The notes: generated by a model from the letters alone, not told the origin. DNA of 64,000 nucleotides from Sphingomonas sp. Leaf67 (GCF_001421965.1 NZ_LMLP01000001.1:744001-808000); one strand, 5' to 3'. Positions 15,380 to 25,650 are shown, numbered from the stretch's first letter. Numbers and translations are program-made.

Positions 15380-15412
15380 GGTCGGGCGTCGTCAAGTCGC
15401 CCGACCTTTTTT
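15380..15412 (+). terminator. Intrinsic terminator
   Basis: A 9-bp perfect stem GGTCGGGCG / CGCCCGACC with a 9-nt loop is followed by six T. It is a textbook rho-independent terminator for the small lipoprotein gene, ending 18 bp before cysE. Confidence 0.85.
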
Positions 15413-15429
15413 GTTTCGAAGCGATCCGC

Positions 15430-16347
15430 ATGTCCCAGCCCGACGAAGACCGCCGCCAGATCATCGACCACGCCACCCGTGCCCTGTCGACCGCGCGCAT
15501 GGCATGGCGGCGGGCGCAACCGAGCCGGCAGCAACCGGCGATCTTTCCGTCGCGAACCACGCTGACACAGTCGGTCGAGTATCTGTCGCACGCCCTGTTC
15601 CCCGGCCGAATCGGCGGCTTTGCGGGCGACGCGGCTGGCGAAGACCGGTTCGTTGCCGAGCGACTCGACGCCGCCTTTGCGTTGCTCGACGAAGCGATCC
15701 GCGCCGAATTCGCCTATTGGCAGGATGTTTCGGCGATCGACTTCGCACCCGAACGGCCGGCGGAGATATTGCGGCTGTTCGCCGGCACGCTGTCGCGCGT
15801 GCGGGCGCTGATCGATACCGACGTCGCCGCGATCTTTCGCGGCGATCCGGCGGCACGCAGCGTCGATGAAATCCTGATCTGCTATCCCGGCGCGGTCGCG
15901 ATCCTGCACCATCGGCTGGCGCACGAACTCGACTCGCTGGGCGTGCCGATCGTCGCGCGGATCGTGTCGGAGATCGCCAACGAACGTACCGGCATCGACA
16001 TTCATCCCGGTGCGACGATCGGTCCCGGCTTCTTCATCGATCATGGCACCGGCGTGGTGATCGGCGAAACCGCCGTCATCGGCGCGCGGGTGCGGCTGTA
16101 CCAGCATGTCACGCTCGGCGCGCGAACCCCGCATCGATCGCAGCCCCGTTCCGCCAGTGGTCCGTTCGCGCAGCGCGTGGCCCGGCATCCGATCGTGGGG
16201 GACGATGTCGTGATCTATGCCGGAGCGACGATCCTTGGCCGGGTCACGATCGGTGACCGGGCGGTGATCGGTGGCAATGTCTGGCTGTTGCAGGACGTGG
16301 CGGCGAACAGCGTCATCATGCAGCCGGAGGCGGTCGTCGCAGGCTAG
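15430..16347 (+). CDS. cysE: Serine O-acetyltransferase (EpsC type)
   Basis: Makes O-acetylserine from serine and acetyl-CoA, the first step of cysteine synthesis. The protein has 305 residues, with a helical N-terminal domain. A left-handed beta-helix of hexapeptide repeats follows (GIDIHPGATIGPGFFIDHGT, then VVIGETAVIGARVRLYQHV and IYAGATILGRVTIGDRAVIG). The HPGA and HGTG motifs carry the catalytic His residues known in the family. The length and N-terminus match the EpsC-type enzymes rather than E. coli CysE. The gene sits alone between two terminators. Confidence 0.92.
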   Translation: MSQPDEDRRQIIDHATRALSTARMAWRRAQPSRQQPAIFPSRTTLTQSVEYLSHALFPGRIGGFAGDAAGEDRFVAERLDAAFALLDEAIRAEFAYWQDVSAIDFAPERPAEILRLFAGTLSRVRALIDTDVAAIFRGDPAARSVDEILICYPGAVAILHHRLAHELDSLGVPIVARIVSEIANERTGIDIHPGATIGPGFFIDHGTGVVIGETAVIGARVRLYQHVTLGARTPHRSQPRSASGPFAQRVARHPIVGDDVVIYAGATILGRVTIGDRAVIGGNVWLLQDVAANSVIMQPEAVVAG

Positions 16348-16370
16348 GGTCGCCGGAAGCGCTTCGTCAG

Positions 16371-16440
16371 CGCCCCGCTTGCGCGGGGCGAATGATCCGG
16401 GGCCGATCGTCCCCCGGACGATCGGCTCTCCGGATCATTC
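16371..16440. terminator. Nested bidirectional terminator between cysE and guaA
   Basis: There are two hairpins. The first is CGCCCCGC TTGC GCGGGGCG (16371-16390). The second is a nested palindrome at 16390-16440: outer stem GAATGATCCGG / CCGGATCATTC, inner stem GCCGATCGTCC / GGACGATCGGC, loop CCC. The second reaches into the last guaA codons. Both genes converge here. Confidence 0.75.
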
Positions 16441-17991
16441 CCACTCGATCGTGCCCGGCGGCTTGCTGGTATAATCGTAGGTGACGCGGTTGATGCCCTT
16501 CACCTCGTTGATGATGCGGGTTGCCACGCGCGGCAGGAAGTCGCCGGGAAACTGGAACGCCTGCGCGGTCATGCCATCGGTCGAGGTCACCGCGCGCAAA
16601 GCGAGGACATTGTCATAGGTGCGGCCATCGCCCATCACCCCGACGCTGCGCACTGGCAGGAGTACCGCGAACGCCTGCCAAATCGTGTCGTACAGCCCGG
16701 CCTTACGGATCTCCTCGAGATAGATCGCATCGGCCTTGCGCAGAATGTCGCAGCGTTCGCGCGTCACTTCACCCGGAATACGGATGGCGAGGCCGGGTCC
16801 GGGGAACGGGTGGCGGCCGACGAAGATGTCGGGCAGGCCCAGTTCGCGACCCAGCGCGCGGACCTCGTCCTTGAACAGCTCGCGCAACGGCTCGACCAGC
16901 GCCATGTTCATGCGCTCGGGCAGGCCGCCGACATTGTGGTGGCTCTTGATCGTCACCGACGGGCCGCCGGTAAAGCTGACGCTTTCGATCACGTCGGGGT
17001 AGAGCGTGCCCTGTGCGAGGAACTGCGCGCCGCCGAGCTTGTTCGCTTCAGCCTCGAACACGTCGATGAACGTCTTGCCGATGAACTTGCGCTTGGCCTC
17101 CGGATCGGTGACGCCGGCCAGACCGTCCATGAACAGGTCCTGCGCATCCACATGGACCAGCGGGATGTTGTAATGGCCGCGGAACAGGCTGACGACCTGT
17201 TCGGCCTCGCCCGCGCGCAGGATGCCGCCGTCGACGAACACGCAGGTGAGCTGGTCCCCGATCGCCTCATGCAGCAGCAGCGCCGCGACCGAGCTGTCGA
17301 CACCGCCCGACAGGCCGCAAATGACCTTGGCCGAACCGACCTGGTCGCGGATTTCGGCGATCTTGAGTTCGCGGAACTCGGCCATCGTCCAGTCGCCCGA
17401 CAGCCCGCAGACGTGGCGCGCGAAATTGGCGATCAGCTTGGCGCCATCGGGCGTATGGAACACCTCCGGATGGAACTGCACGCCATAATAGTGCCGGGCG
17501 TCGTCGGCGATGATCGCGAACGGCGCGCCGGGGCTGGTGGCGACGACGTGGAAGCCGGGCGCGATCGCCGCGACCTTGTCGCCATGGCTCATCCACACCT
17601 GATGCCGCTCACCCGTGGCCCACAGGCCGTCGAACAGGCCGCAGGTCTCGGCCACTTCGACATAGGCTTCACCGAACTCGCCCGAATGGCCCTTCTCGAC
17701 CTTGCCACCCAACTGCTCGGTCATGACCTGCTGGCCGTAGCAGATGCCGAACACCGGCACGCCGGAATCGAAGATCGCCTGCGGCGCGCGCGGGCTGCCG
17801 TCGTCGCAGACCGAGGCGGGACCGCCCGACAGGATCACGCCCTTCGGCTGCATCCGTTCGAACGCTTCCCCGGCCTTCTGGAACGGAGCGATTTCGGAAT
17901 AGACGCCGGCCTCGCGCACGCGACGCGCGATCAGCTGCGTCACCTGGCTACCGAAGTCGACGATCAGGATGGAGTCGGGGGTCTCGTTCAT
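16435..17991 (-). CDS. guaA: GMP synthase (glutamine-hydrolysing)
   Basis: Converts XMP to GMP using glutamine and ATP. From ATG at 17991 it has 518 residues. The N-terminal glutaminase domain has [20 protein letters not shown] and the nucleophile Cys84 in GICYGQQ; QFHPEV provides the His of the triad. The ATP-pyrophosphatase domain has the P-loop [10 protein letters not shown]. The C-terminal dimerisation domain ends with [18 protein letters not shown], highly conserved. A GTG two codons upstream is an alternative start. It is monocistronic, converging on cysE. Confidence 0.96.
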   Translation of the reverse strand: MNETPDSILIVDFGSQVTQLIARRVREAGVYSEIAPFQKAGEAFERMQPKGVILSGGPASVCDDGSPRAPQAIFDSGVPVFGICYGQQVMTEQLGGKVEKGHSGEFGEAYVEVAETCGLFDGLWATGERHQVWMSHGDKVAAIAPGFHVVATSPGAPFAIIADDARHYYGVQFHPEVFHTPDGAKLIANFARHVCGLSGDWTMAEFRELKIAEIRDQVGSAKVICGLSGGVDSSVAALLLHEAIGDQLTCVFVDGGILRAGEAEQVVSLFRGHYNIPLVHVDAQDLFMDGLAGVTDPEAKRKFIGKTFIDVFEAEANKLGGAQFLAQGTLYPDVIESVSFTGGPSVTIKSHHNVGGLPERMNMALVEPLRELFKDEVRALGRELGLPDIFVGRHPFPGPGLAIRIPGEVTRERCDILRKADAIYLEEIRKAGLYDTIWQAFAVLLPVRSVGVMGDGRTYDNVLALRAVTSTDGMTAQAFQFPGDFLPRVATRIINEVKGINRVTYDYTSKPPGTIEWE

Positions 17992-18063
17992 CCGCACCCG
18001 ATAGCAGAGCTTCGGGGGTGTGCCAGCCCTTTGGGGGTCGTCGGTGTGGTCAGGAAGAATTCG

Positions 18064-18309
18064 GGCTCACACGAAGGCGCGAAGACGCGAAGAGAAGAAG
18101 AAGGGAGTTTTCGCGCAGAGGCGCGGAGGCGCAGAGAGGTTGCGGATCTGGCGATCGTTCTGCGATCGGTAGACGCCTTCGCCCCCTGCCAATGAGTTGA
18201 AGGCCGCTGGCGCGGCGGAGAGGTTCCACGACCGCAACCCCTCCGCGTCTCCGCGCCTCCGCGCGAACCACTCTTCTTCTCTTTGCGCCTTCGCGCCTTC
18301 GCGTGAACC
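18064..18309. repeat. Inverted pair of about 80-bp repeats between guaA and an S9 peptidase
   Basis: Left arm 18064-18144 (ACGAAGGCGCGAAGACGCG, AGAAGAAG, then GCGCAGAGGCGCGGAGG). Right arm 18232-18309 is an imperfect reverse complement (CTCCGCGCCTCCGCGCG, TTCTTCTC, GCGCCTTCGCGCCTTCGCG). Each arm has short GCGAAGG / GGCGCGGA tandem units. The right arm abuts the stop of the peptidase gene. No gene is seen in this 318-bp gap. Confidence 0.8.
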
Positions 18310-20433
18310 TTACCCGATCGGCTTCACCTGCATGCCGGTCCACTTGGCGATGAACGCCCACAGATCGGCGGTTTCCTCGATCACCTTGTCGGTCGGCTTG
18401 CCCGAACCATGGCCGGCGCGGGTCTCGATCCGCACCAGATGCGGCTTCGGACCGATGTCCTTCGACTGGATCATCGCGGTGTATTTGAAGGTATGGCCGG
18501 GCACCACGCGGTCGTCGGTGTCGGCGGTGGTCGCGAGGATCGCCGGATAGGTCACGCCGGCCTTCACATTGTGATAGGGCGAATAGCCCAGCAGGTTGCG
18601 GAAATCGGCTTCCTTGACGGGCACGCCGTAATCGTCGACCCAGTAGCGCCCGGCGGTGAAGCGGTCGAAGCGCAGCATGTCCATCACGCCGACCGCCGGC
18701 AGCGCCGCCGCGAACAGATCGGGCCGCTGGTTGACGACGGCACCGACCAGCAGGCCGCCATTCGATCCGCCCTGGATCGCCAGCTGCCCCTTCGACGTGA
18801 TCCCTTGCGCGATCAGGTCTTCGCCCGCGCCGATGAAATCGTCGAAGACATTCTGCTTGTTCAGCAGCTTGCCGCCGTCATGCCATTCCTTGCCATATTC
18901 GCTGCCGCCGCGGATATTGGCGACGGCGAGCACGCCGCCCTGTTCCAGCCATGCGATACGCCCGGCAGAGAAGCCCGGCAGGATCGGCACGTTGAACCCG
19001 CCATAGGCATAGAGCAGCGTCGGTGCCGGACCCTTCACGTCCTTGCGCCTTACGATGAACATCGGAACCTTCGTCCCGTCCTTCGATGCGTAGAAGCGTT
19101 GGCGGACGTCGTACTGCGCGGGATCGAACGCTACCTTCGGACTGGCCCAAGGGGTCACCGCGCGGGTCGCGACGTCGTAGCGATAGATCGTCGTCGGCGT
19201 CGCGAAGCTCGAAAAGGCGAAGAAGCCTTCGTTGTTGTCGAGTTCGCCACCGACGCCGCCGACCGTGCCGATGCCGGGCAGCGCAATGCTGCCATCGGGT
19301 TTGCCGTCGAGCGTGAAGCGCTTCACCTCGGTCTTCGCATCGACCAGATAGGCGGCCATGATCCGGCCGCCCACCAGCGACGCGCCGTTCAGCACGGCCT
19401 TGTCCTCGGCGACCACTTCCTTCGGTGCCGGATTCACCGCAGCCATGTCGAGCGTCACGATGCGCAGGCGCGGCGCGCCCTGCGTCGTGGTCAGGTACAG
19501 GGTGCTGTCCTTCGACCCGATCGACGACCAGTCGACATTGTCGATGTTGACGATCGTCCGCGGCGTGTCGTTCGGCTTGGTCAGGTCGAGGACCGCGATT
19601 TCGGTATGGTCGCCGGGGCCGCTGGTCGAGATGATCAGCCAGCGGCCATCGTCGGTGATGCCGGGATAGAAGGTGAAGCGCGGCTGATCGGGGCGCTCGT
19701 AGATCAGCCGGTCGGCAGTCTGCGGCGTGCCTAGCTTGTGGAAATAGACCTGCGCGTTCAGGTTCTGGCTCTGGAACTCCTGCCCCTTTTCCGGGGTCGG
19801 GAAGCGGGCATAATAAAAGCCAGATCCATCCTTCACCCATGACGCGGTCAGGCCGTATTTGACCCAGTCGATCTGGTCGTCGAGCGTCTTGCCCGTATCC
19901 ACGTCGAGCACGCGCAGCTTGCGCCAGTCGCTGCCGCCGTCCTGGATCGAATAGAGCAGCCGCTTGCCGTCCTTCGACGGGGCCCATTCGGCCAGCGCCG
20001 TCGCGCCGTCCTTCGACCAGCCATTGGGGTCGATCAGCACCCGCCCTAGCCCGTTCACACTGTCGCGGACGTACAGCACCGACTGGTTCTGCAACCCCGA
20101 ATTGCGGCTGTAGAAATAGCGGCCACCTTCGCGGTTCGGCACACCGAAGCGTTCGTAATCGAACAACCGGGTCAGCCGCTGCTTTAAGATGTTGCGGCCG
20201 GGCAGCGTCGCCAGATAGGCGTCGGTGACCTTGTTCTCCGCCGCGACCCATGCGGCGACCTCGGGGTCGTTGCGAACGTCGTTTTCCAGCCAGCGATAGG
20301 GATCGGCGACCTTCACCCCGAACTGCTCGTCGACCTGATCGACGGTGCGGGTCTGCGGATAGGCGATGCTCTGGGCAAGGGCGGTCGTGCTGGTCATCAA
20401 GCAGGCAATCGCGACAAGGGCATGGCGGTACAT
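18310..20433 (-). CDS. Prolyl oligopeptidase family serine peptidase (S9A)
   Basis: Cleaves short peptides after proline. The 707 residues begin with a signal peptide (MYRHALVAIACLMTSTTALA), so it is predicted to be periplasmic. A beta-propeller fills the middle, preceded by the S9A N-terminal region YRWLENDVRNDPEVAAWV. The alpha/beta hydrolase domain is C-terminal: Ser557 in GGSNGG, Asp in TADTDDRVVPGH and His675 in RAGHGSGKP. A regulatory GGFNVPILPGF loop and RGGSEYGKEWH are typical of the family. The gene is single; a repeat arm follows its stop. Confidence 0.93.
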   Translation of the reverse strand: MYRHALVAIACLMTSTTALAQSIAYPQTRTVDQVDEQFGVKVADPYRWLENDVRNDPEVAAWVAAENKVTDAYLATLPGRNILKQRLTRLFDYERFGVPNREGGRYFYSRNSGLQNQSVLYVRDSVNGLGRVLIDPNGWSKDGATALAEWAPSKDGKRLLYSIQDGGSDWRKLRVLDVDTGKTLDDQIDWVKYGLTASWVKDGSGFYYARFPTPEKGQEFQSQNLNAQVYFHKLGTPQTADRLIYERPDQPRFTFYPGITDDGRWLIISTSGPGDHTEIAVLDLTKPNDTPRTIVNIDNVDWSSIGSKDSTLYLTTTQGAPRLRIVTLDMAAVNPAPKEVVAEDKAVLNGASLVGGRIMAAYLVDAKTEVKRFTLDGKPDGSIALPGIGTVGGVGGELDNNEGFFAFSSFATPTTIYRYDVATRAVTPWASPKVAFDPAQYDVRQRFYASKDGTKVPMFIVRRKDVKGPAPTLLYAYGGFNVPILPGFSAGRIAWLEQGGVLAVANIRGGSEYGKEWHDGGKLLNKQNVFDDFIGAGEDLIAQGITSKGQLAIQGGSNGGLLVGAVVNQRPDLFAAALPAVGVMDMLRFDRFTAGRYWVDDYGVPVKEADFRNLLGYSPYHNVKAGVTYPAILATTADTDDRVVPGHTFKYTAMIQSKDIGPKPHLVRIETRAGHGSGKPTDKVIEETADLWAFIAKWTGMQVKPIG

Positions 20434-20529
20434 CGTTGCTCCATGGACAGGCGGCCGGACCGGTATCCGGTGTTACCGACCACGATAGGCCCTGCCGCTC
20501 CCCACGCAACCCCGGGAACGTCCCAACGG

Positions 20530-20563
20530 AAAAGGGCGGCCGTACCGAAATACGACCGCCCTT
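20530..20563 (-). terminator. Terminator of the alpha operon
   Basis: On the minus strand an AAGGGCGG / CCGCCCTT stem extended by CGTA/TACG across one mismatch, loop of six, is followed by TTTTCC. It lies 25 bp after the rplQ stop and ends the ribosomal supercluster. Confidence 0.8.
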
Positions 20564-20587
20564 CGCTGTCATTCGATCGAAAGCCGA

Positions 20588-21010
20588 TCAGGCGGCTTCG
20601 TCGAAATCCTCGTCGTTCATGACCGGACCCGAATCCTGGCCCTTGGCCGACACGTCGCGGTCGACGAATTCGATGATCGCCATCGGCGAGGCGTCCGACG
20701 CGCGGATGCCGGCCTTGATGATGCGGGTATAGCCGCCGTTGCGATCGGCATAGCGGGTCGCCAGCACGTCGAACAGCTTAGTCAGCTGCGCATCGTCGAG
20801 CAGCCGGGCATGGGCCAGACGACGGTTCGACAGGCCGCCCTTCTTCGCCAGCGTGATCAGCTTTTCGACGTAGGGACGCAGTTCCTTCGCCTTGGCGACG
20901 GTGGTGGTGATCTGCTCATGCTTGATGAGCGCGGCCGACATGTTGCGGAACAGCGCAATACGATGGGCCGAGGTACGCTGCAGCTTACGGCCGCCGACGC
21001 GATGACGCAT
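20588..21010 (-). CDS. rplQ: 50S ribosomal protein L17
   Basis: Large-subunit protein near the exit tunnel. The 140 residues start [20 protein letters not shown], the diagnostic L17 beginning, and contain [20 protein letters not shown]. The C-terminus has a short acidic tail (NDEDFDEAA) beyond the conserved core. Last gene of the rpsM-rpsK-rpoA-rplQ operon; a 231-bp gap separates it from rpoA. Confidence 0.97.
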   Translation of the reverse strand: MRHRVGGRKLQRTSAHRIALFRNMSAALIKHEQITTTVAKAKELRPYVEKLITLAKKGGLSNRRLAHARLLDDAQLTKLFDVLATRYADRNGGYTRIIKAGIRASDASPMAIIEFVDRDVSAKGQDSGPVMNDEDFDEAA

Positions 21011-21241
21011 GGATATTTCCTTCGTTCGTTAAGGGGCCGTGTCACGGAATCCCCAGAGCAGGTGGCTGTTGGAGGCCGCCACCGGTTCGCCTCTTCGCGG
21101 CAAAGGTCACAAAAGTCACACTTGCCGCGTATTCGTTTGCCACGTCGGACACGGGCGAAGCCCGTGTCGTCGGACGGCCTGAAAGGCCGCCGGCCGGGCT
21201 GGTTCTGTCTCCGGGGCAGGCTCGCCTGCCCCGGTGCAAAA

Positions 21242-22306
21242 TCAGCCCATAATTTCCTGCTCGAGCTTCTTCGCCATCTCTTCGATGTTCTCCGGCGGCC
21301 ATCCGGGGATGTCCATGCCGAGGCGAAGGCCCATCGACGACAGCACTTCCTTGATTTCGTTCAGCGACTTGCGGCCGAAATTCGGGGTGCGCAGCATCTC
21401 GGCTTCGGTCTTCTGGACCAGATCGCCGATATAGATGATGTTGTCGTTCTTAAGGCAGTTGGCCGAACGAACCGACAGTTCGAGCTCGTCGACCTTCTTG
21501 AGCAGGTAGCGGTTGATCTGCGCGGTATCGCCCTGACCTTCGCTCGCCGGTGCTGCCACCTGCGTGCCGACAGCGGCGGCGCGCGGCAGTGCCGAGTCGT
21601 CGAAGTGGACGAACAGCGCCAGCTGGTCCTGAAGGATGCGACCGGCATAGGCCAGCGCGTCTTCCGGGGTCACGGTGCCGTCGGTTTCGACGGTCAGCGT
21701 CAGCTTGTCGTAATCGAGTTCCTGCCCGACGCGGGTGTTCTCGACCTTGTAGCTGACCTGACGGACCGGCGAATACAGCGCGTCGACCGGAATCAGACCG
21801 ATCGGCGCATCGGCCGGACGGTTGCCGGCGGCAGGCACATAGCCCTTACCGACGTCCGCGGTCAGTTCCATGTTGAGCGTCGCACCATCGTCGAGATGGC
21901 ACAGCACCAGATCGGGGTTCATCACCTCGATATCGCCGGTGACGGCGATGTCGCCGGCCTTCACTTCGGCCGGGCCGGTGACGGACAGCTGGAGGCGCTT
22001 CGGGCCTTCGCCCTGCATCCGCAGCGCGATCTGCTTCACGTTCAGCACCATGTCGGTCACGTCCTCGCGGACGCCGGCAAGGCTGGAGAATTCGTGAAGG
22101 ACATTCTCGATCTTGATCGAGGTTACGGCGGCGCCCTGCAGCGACGACAGCAACACGCGACGCAGCGCGTTGCCGAGCGTCAGGCCGAACCCACGCTCCA
22201 GCGGCTCCGCGACAAAGGTCGAACGGCGCTTGGGATCGCCGCCCGGCTTCTTCTCGAGGCCGCTCGGCTTCTTGAGTTCCTGCCAGTTCTTAGCGTTGAC
22301 GGACAC
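21242..22306 (-). CDS. rpoA: DNA-directed RNA polymerase alpha subunit
   Basis: Scaffold subunit of RNA polymerase. Of 354 residues, the N-terminal domain (about 1-235) has [20 protein letters not shown], which is conserved for dimerisation. The C-terminal domain has [19 protein letters not shown] and [16 protein letters not shown], which bind UP elements and activators. It lies downstream of rpsK, with a 93-bp spacer holding a hairpin. The gap after it (21011-21241) shows no gene. Confidence 0.98.
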   Translation of the reverse strand: MSVNAKNWQELKKPSGLEKKPGGDPKRRSTFVAEPLERGFGLTLGNALRRVLLSSLQGAAVTSIKIENVLHEFSSLAGVREDVTDMVLNVKQIALRMQGEGPKRLQLSVTGPAEVKAGDIAVTGDIEVMNPDLVLCHLDDGATLNMELTADVGKGYVPAAGNRPADAPIGLIPVDALYSPVRQVSYKVENTRVGQELDYDKLTLTVETDGTVTPEDALAYAGRILQDQLALFVHFDDSALPRAAAVGTQVAAPASEGQGDTAQINRYLLKKVDELELSVRSANCLKNDNIIYIGDLVQKTEAEMLRTPNFGRKSLNEIKEVLSSMGLRLGMDIPGWPPENIEEMAKKLEQEIMG

Positions 22307-22361
22307 GGGCTTCCCCTAGCTTGGCGGCGCGGAAAGGACGGGTCCGCGCCATGAAAGAACG

Positions 22362-22387
22362 GCCCCGCCGGACGAACCCGGCGAGGC
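22362..22387 (-). terminator. Hairpin between rpsK and rpoA
   Basis: On the minus strand GCCTCGCCGG, loop GTTCGT, CCGGCGGGGC (one G-U pair), followed by CGTTCTTTC. The stem is strong but the U-tract is weak. It may be an attenuator or an RNA-processing or stability site within the alpha operon. Confidence 0.45.
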
Positions 22388-22399
22388 GGCAGGCACGGA

Positions 22400-22789
22400 T
22401 CAGACGCGGCGACGCTTCGACGGACGGACGCCGTTGTGCGGGATCGAGGTCACGTCGCGGATCGACGTGATCTGGAAACCGACCGCCTGCAGCGCGCGAA
22501 GGGCCGATTCACGACCCGAACCCGGACCCTTCACTTCGACTTCGAGCGTGCGCACGCCGTGGTCGGCAGCCTTGCGACCGGCGTCCTCGGCGGCGACCTG
22601 CGCGGCGTACGGGGTCGACTTGCGCGAGCCCTTGAAGCCCATCGCGCCGGCCGACGACCACGAGATCGCATTGCCCTGCGCGTCGGTGATCGTGATCATG
22701 GTGTTGTTGAAACTGGCGTTCACATGCGCGACGCCGGCGGTGATATTCTTGCGCTCGCGACGGCGAATGCGCTGCGGTTCACGTGCCAT
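22400..22789 (-). CDS. rpsK: 30S ribosomal protein S11
   Basis: Platform protein of the small subunit. The 129 residues include [40 protein letters not shown] and the C-terminal [16 protein letters not shown], all diagnostic. The ATG at 22789 (MAREPQRI) is chosen over an upstream frame extension that reads into the spacer. Part of the alpha operon. Confidence 0.97.
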   Translation of the reverse strand: MAREPQRIRRRERKNITAGVAHVNASFNNTMITITDAQGNAISWSSAGAMGFKGSRKSTPYAAQVAAEDAGRKAADHGVRTLEVEVKGPGSGRESALRALQAVGFQITSIRDVTSIPHNGVRPSKRRRV

Positions 22790-22870
22790 TGTTGGAAATC
22801 CTGACCTGTATATCGTGCGTGGTACGGAGATCGGGAGGCGGTCAGCCTCGAACATGTCCCCGACGGAGAA

Positions 22871-22907
22871 GAAGTTAAAAACAGTCCCCCGGACTGTTTT
22901 TTACTTC
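22871..22907. terminator. Terminator-like hairpin at the rpsM 3' end
   Basis: ACAGTCC, loop of three, GGACTGT flanked by A and T runs and then GAAGT / ACTTC, so it would work in both directions. On the minus strand the stem is followed by TTTTTAAC. It overlaps the last codons of rpsM and precedes rpsK. Confidence 0.6.
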
Positions 22908-23269
22908 TTCTTACCCGCGATCGGCTTCGCCTTGCCCTTGCGGGTGCGCGCGTTGGTGTGCGTGCGCTGACCGCGGACCGGCAGGCCCTTGCGGTGACGC
23001 AGGCCACGATAGCAGGCCAGATCCATCAGACGCTTGATGTTCATCGCGGTCTGACGACGCAGATCGCCTTCCACGGTGTGGCTGGCGTCGATCGCCTCAC
23101 GGATCTGGAGCACTTCCTGATCGCTCAGATCCTGCACGCGGCGTTCCGAAGCGATACCGAGCTGATCGGTCAGCTGCTTGGCCTTCGCCGGACCGATGCC
23201 GTGGATATACTGCAGCGCGATGATCACGCGCTTGTTGGTCGGGATATTAACACCCGCGATACGTGCCAT
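22901..23269 (-). CDS. rpsM: 30S ribosomal protein S13
   Basis: Small-subunit head protein contacting tRNA and L5. The 122 residues start [20 protein letters not shown] and contain [13 protein letters not shown] and [19 protein letters not shown]. The tail ends in a lysine run (IAGKKK). First gene of the alpha operon, with a consensus-like promoter about 135 bp upstream. Confidence 0.97.
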   Translation of the reverse strand: MARIAGVNIPTNKRVIIALQYIHGIGPAKAKQLTDQLGIASERRVQDLSDQEVLQIREAIDASHTVEGDLRRQTAMNIKRLMDLACYRGLRHRKGLPVRGQRTHTNARTRKGKAKPIAGKKK

Positions 23270-23402
23270 GAATTAAATTCTCCCAGCTCCACGGAGTGTC
23301 GCATGGCAGCGACCCTCCATCTCGTAGCGTTGCGCCCCTTCACGCATGATCGCGGCGAACGCACGGAAGCGTCACCGTAAACCAGTATGTCGGGGTAGAG
23401 CG

Positions 23403-23431
23403 CTGATACGGACCGATTCCCATGGTGTCAA
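23403..23431 (-). promoter_or_regulatory. Promoter of the alpha operon (rpsM-rplQ)
   Basis: On the minus strand TTGACA (23426-23431), 17-bp spacer, TATCAG (23403-23408). The -35 box is perfect consensus. It predicts a 5' leader of about 125 nt before rpsM. Confidence 0.65.
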
Positions 23432-23599
23432 CCGCCCAACGGAACCAAAAATCGGGTAGGACGTGCGCTGCGGAACCGGCGCGCGATGCCATCCGCTGGG
23501 GCCATCACGATTTCGCCAGCCCCCGAAACACGTCACCCCGACGAATGCCGGGGTGAGGATAGAGAACCATCAAAAAAGCACGTACCAACGCCCGCCCCG
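23432..23599. other. Spacer between adk and the alpha promoter, with a hairpin
   Basis: No gene is seen. A TCACCCCG / CGGGGTGA hairpin (23533-23556) of a dispersed-repeat type lies 44 bp after the adk stop and could end the spc transcript, though its U-run lies on the wrong side for the minus strand. Confidence 0.5.
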
Positions 23600-24244
23600 T
23601 CAGGCGTCGAGGATTGACGCGATCTGTACCGTGACGTCGTCCATGTCCGCCATGCCGTCGACACGGTGAACGATCCCGCGCGAATCATAAAGCGGCAGGA
23701 TCGGCGCAGTCTTCGCACGATATTCGACCATGCGGGTCCGCACCGTCGCTTCATTGTCGTCGGGACGACGCTTGAAGTCGGTGGCGCCGCAAACATCGCA
23801 TACGCCGGCCACGGCCGGCTGCTTGAAGCGGTCGTGATAGCCCGCACCGCAATTACCGCAGGTGAAGCGGCCGACGATCCGTTCGACCAGTGCGTCCTCG
23901 TCGACGACCAGCTCGATCACGTGGGTCAGCTTGCGCCCGCGATGTTCGAGCAGCAGATCGAGCGCGTCGGCCTGGGCCGCGGTGCGTGGATAACCGTCGA
24001 AGATCGCGCCCTGATCGCCCAGCTGATCGAGCCGTTCGCCGATCAGCGCCGATACGATCGCGTCGGACACCAGTTCGCCGGCATCCATCACCGCCTTGGC
24101 CTGCAACCCGACCGGACTACCCGCCTTGACCGCTGCCCGCAGCATGTCGCCGGTCGACAGCTGCACCATGCCGCGCGCCGTTTCGAGCCGCGCGGCCTGG
24201 GTGCCCTTGCCCGCCCCCGGCGGTCCGAGAAGGATGATGTCCAT
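23600..24244 (-). CDS. adk: Adenylate kinase
   Basis: Interconverts ATP + AMP and 2 ADP. From ATG at 24244 it has 214 residues; GGGGG precedes the start. The P-loop is GPPGAGKGTQA, the AMP site has STGDMLRAAV and FDGYPRTAAQA, and the ARG-type FTCGNC begins a LID with four cysteines (CGNC and CDVC), so this is the zinc-binding type. It ends the spc operon after secY. Confidence 0.96.
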   Translation of the reverse strand: MDIILLGPPGAGKGTQAARLETARGMVQLSTGDMLRAAVKAGSPVGLQAKAVMDAGELVSDAIVSALIGERLDQLGDQGAIFDGYPRTAAQADALDLLLEHRGRKLTHVIELVVDEDALVERIVGRFTCGNCGAGYHDRFKQPAVAGVCDVCGATDFKRRPDDNEATVRTRMVEYRAKTAPILPLYDSRGIVHRVDGMADMDDVTVQIASILDA

Positions 24245-24282
24245 AGCTGCCCCCACTTAACCCTGATGCATCCGTAATGCGC

Positions 24283-25650
24283 TTACCCGCGCAGGCGTCC
24301 ACCCTTCAGCTTCGCCTTCTTGATCAGGTCGCCATACTGGTGCGCCAGCAAATGCGACTGGATCTGCGTTACCGTGTCCATCGTGACGTTGACCACGATG
24401 AGCAGGCTGGTGCCGCCGAGATAAAAGGGAATCGACAGCGCCGACACCAAATATTCCGGCAACAGGCAGATGATGACCAGATAGGCCGCGCCGATGACCG
24501 TGATGCGGGTCAGCACATAGTCGAAGTAATTCTCGGTATTCTTGCCCGGGCGGATGCCGGGAATGAACCCGCCATAGCGCTTCAGATTGTCGGCGGTCTC
24601 TTCTGGATTGAAGACGATCGCGGTGTAGAAGAACGAGAAGAATACGATGCCCGCGCCGTACAGCAGCATGTAGAGCGGCTGACCATGCGCCAGATATTGG
24701 TTCAGGGTGATGATGAAATCGCCCCACCGGCTCTCCCCCGCCGTCGCCTGTCCGGCGAACTGGGTGATCGTCACCGGCATCAGCAGTAGCGACGACGCGA
24801 AGATCGGCGGGATGACGCCGGCGGTGTTGATCTTGAGCGGCAGGTGGCTGCGATCGGCCTGTACGCCGCGCGCCGTCTGACGCTTGGGGTACTGGATCAG
24901 GATGCGGCGCTGGGCACGCTCCATGAAACAGATGAACAGGACGAGGCCAGCGACGGCCGCGATGATGCCGATCAGCGTCAGCGGGTTCATCGTGCCCGAA
25001 CGGCTGCCCTCGAACAGCTGCAACAGCGTCGTCGGCAGATGCGCGACGATGCCGGCCATGATAATGAGCGAGATGCCGTTGCCGATGCCGCGGCTGGTGA
25101 TCTGCTCGCCCAGCCACATCAGGAACATCGTGCCGCCGATCAGCGAGATGACCGCCGCGATGCGGAAGGCCATCCCCGGCTCGATCACCGCCTGCGCGCC
25201 GGCCGATGCGCCGAACGCTTCGAGACCGACCGCGATTGTATAGCCCTGGATCGCGGTCAGCGCGACCGTGCCGTAGCGGGTATATTGGTTGAGCTTCTTG
25301 CGGCCCGACTCGCCTTCCTTCTTGATGGCGGCGAGCTGCGGGCTGAGCGACGTCGCGAGCTGCACGACGATCGACGCGGTGATGTAGGGCATGACGCCCA
25401 GCGCGACGACCGACATGCGCGTCAGCGCACCGCCGGAAAAGGTGTTGAAGAAGTCGAGGACGCCGCCCTGCGTCTGGTTGGCGAGCAGGCCCAGCTGCGT
25501 CGGGTCGATGCCCGGCAGCGGCACATAGCTCAACATGCGGAACACGATCAGCGCCCCGAGCGTAAACCACAAGCGCTTCTTAAGCTCGGTCGCCTTACCG
25601 AATTTCGATAGATTGAGATTGGTCGCAAGACCGTCTGATGCGGCTGCCAT
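24283..25650 (-). CDS. secY: Preprotein translocase subunit SecY
   Basis: Channel subunit of the Sec translocon, with ten membrane spans expected in 455 residues. The ATG at 25650 (MAAASDGLATNLNL) is the usual alphaproteobacterial start; the longer frame reads into the upstream spacer. Conserved parts are LKKRLWFTLGALIVFRML, the plug region near GVLDFFNTFSGGAL, and the C5 loop YGGFIPGIRPGKNTENY. It follows rplO after a 240-bp repeat-bearing spacer and precedes adk. Confidence 0.97.
   Translation of the reverse strand: MAAASDGLATNLNLSKFGKATELKKRLWFTLGALIVFRMLSYVPLPGIDPTQLGLLANQTQGGVLDFFNTFSGGALTRMSVVALGVMPYITASIVVQLATSLSPQLAAIKKEGESGRKKLNQYTRYGTVALTAIQGYTIAVGLEAFGASAGAQAVIEPGMAFRIAAVISLIGGTMFLMWLGEQITSRGIGNGISLIIMAGIVAHLPTTLLQLFEGSRSGTMNPLTLIGIIAAVAGLVLFICFMERAQRRILIQYPKRQTARGVQADRSHLPLKINTAGVIPPIFASSLLLMPVTITQFAGQATAGESRWGDFIITLNQYLAHGQPLYMLLYGAGIVFFSFFYTAIVFNPEETADNLKRYGGFIPGIRPGKNTENYFDYVLTRITVIGAAYLVIICLLPEYLVSALSIPFYLGGTSLLIVVNVTMDTVTQIQSHLLAHQYGDLIKKAKLKGGRLRG

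Noticed and set aside
18064-18309. Possible CRISPR-like repeats
   Set aside because: The short GCGAAGGCGC and GGCGCGGAGG units are tandem-like parts of one inverted pair, without regular spacers or cas genes.
20434-20529. Riboswitch upstream of the S9 peptidase
   Set aside because: No conserved riboswitch core was recognised in the short leader.
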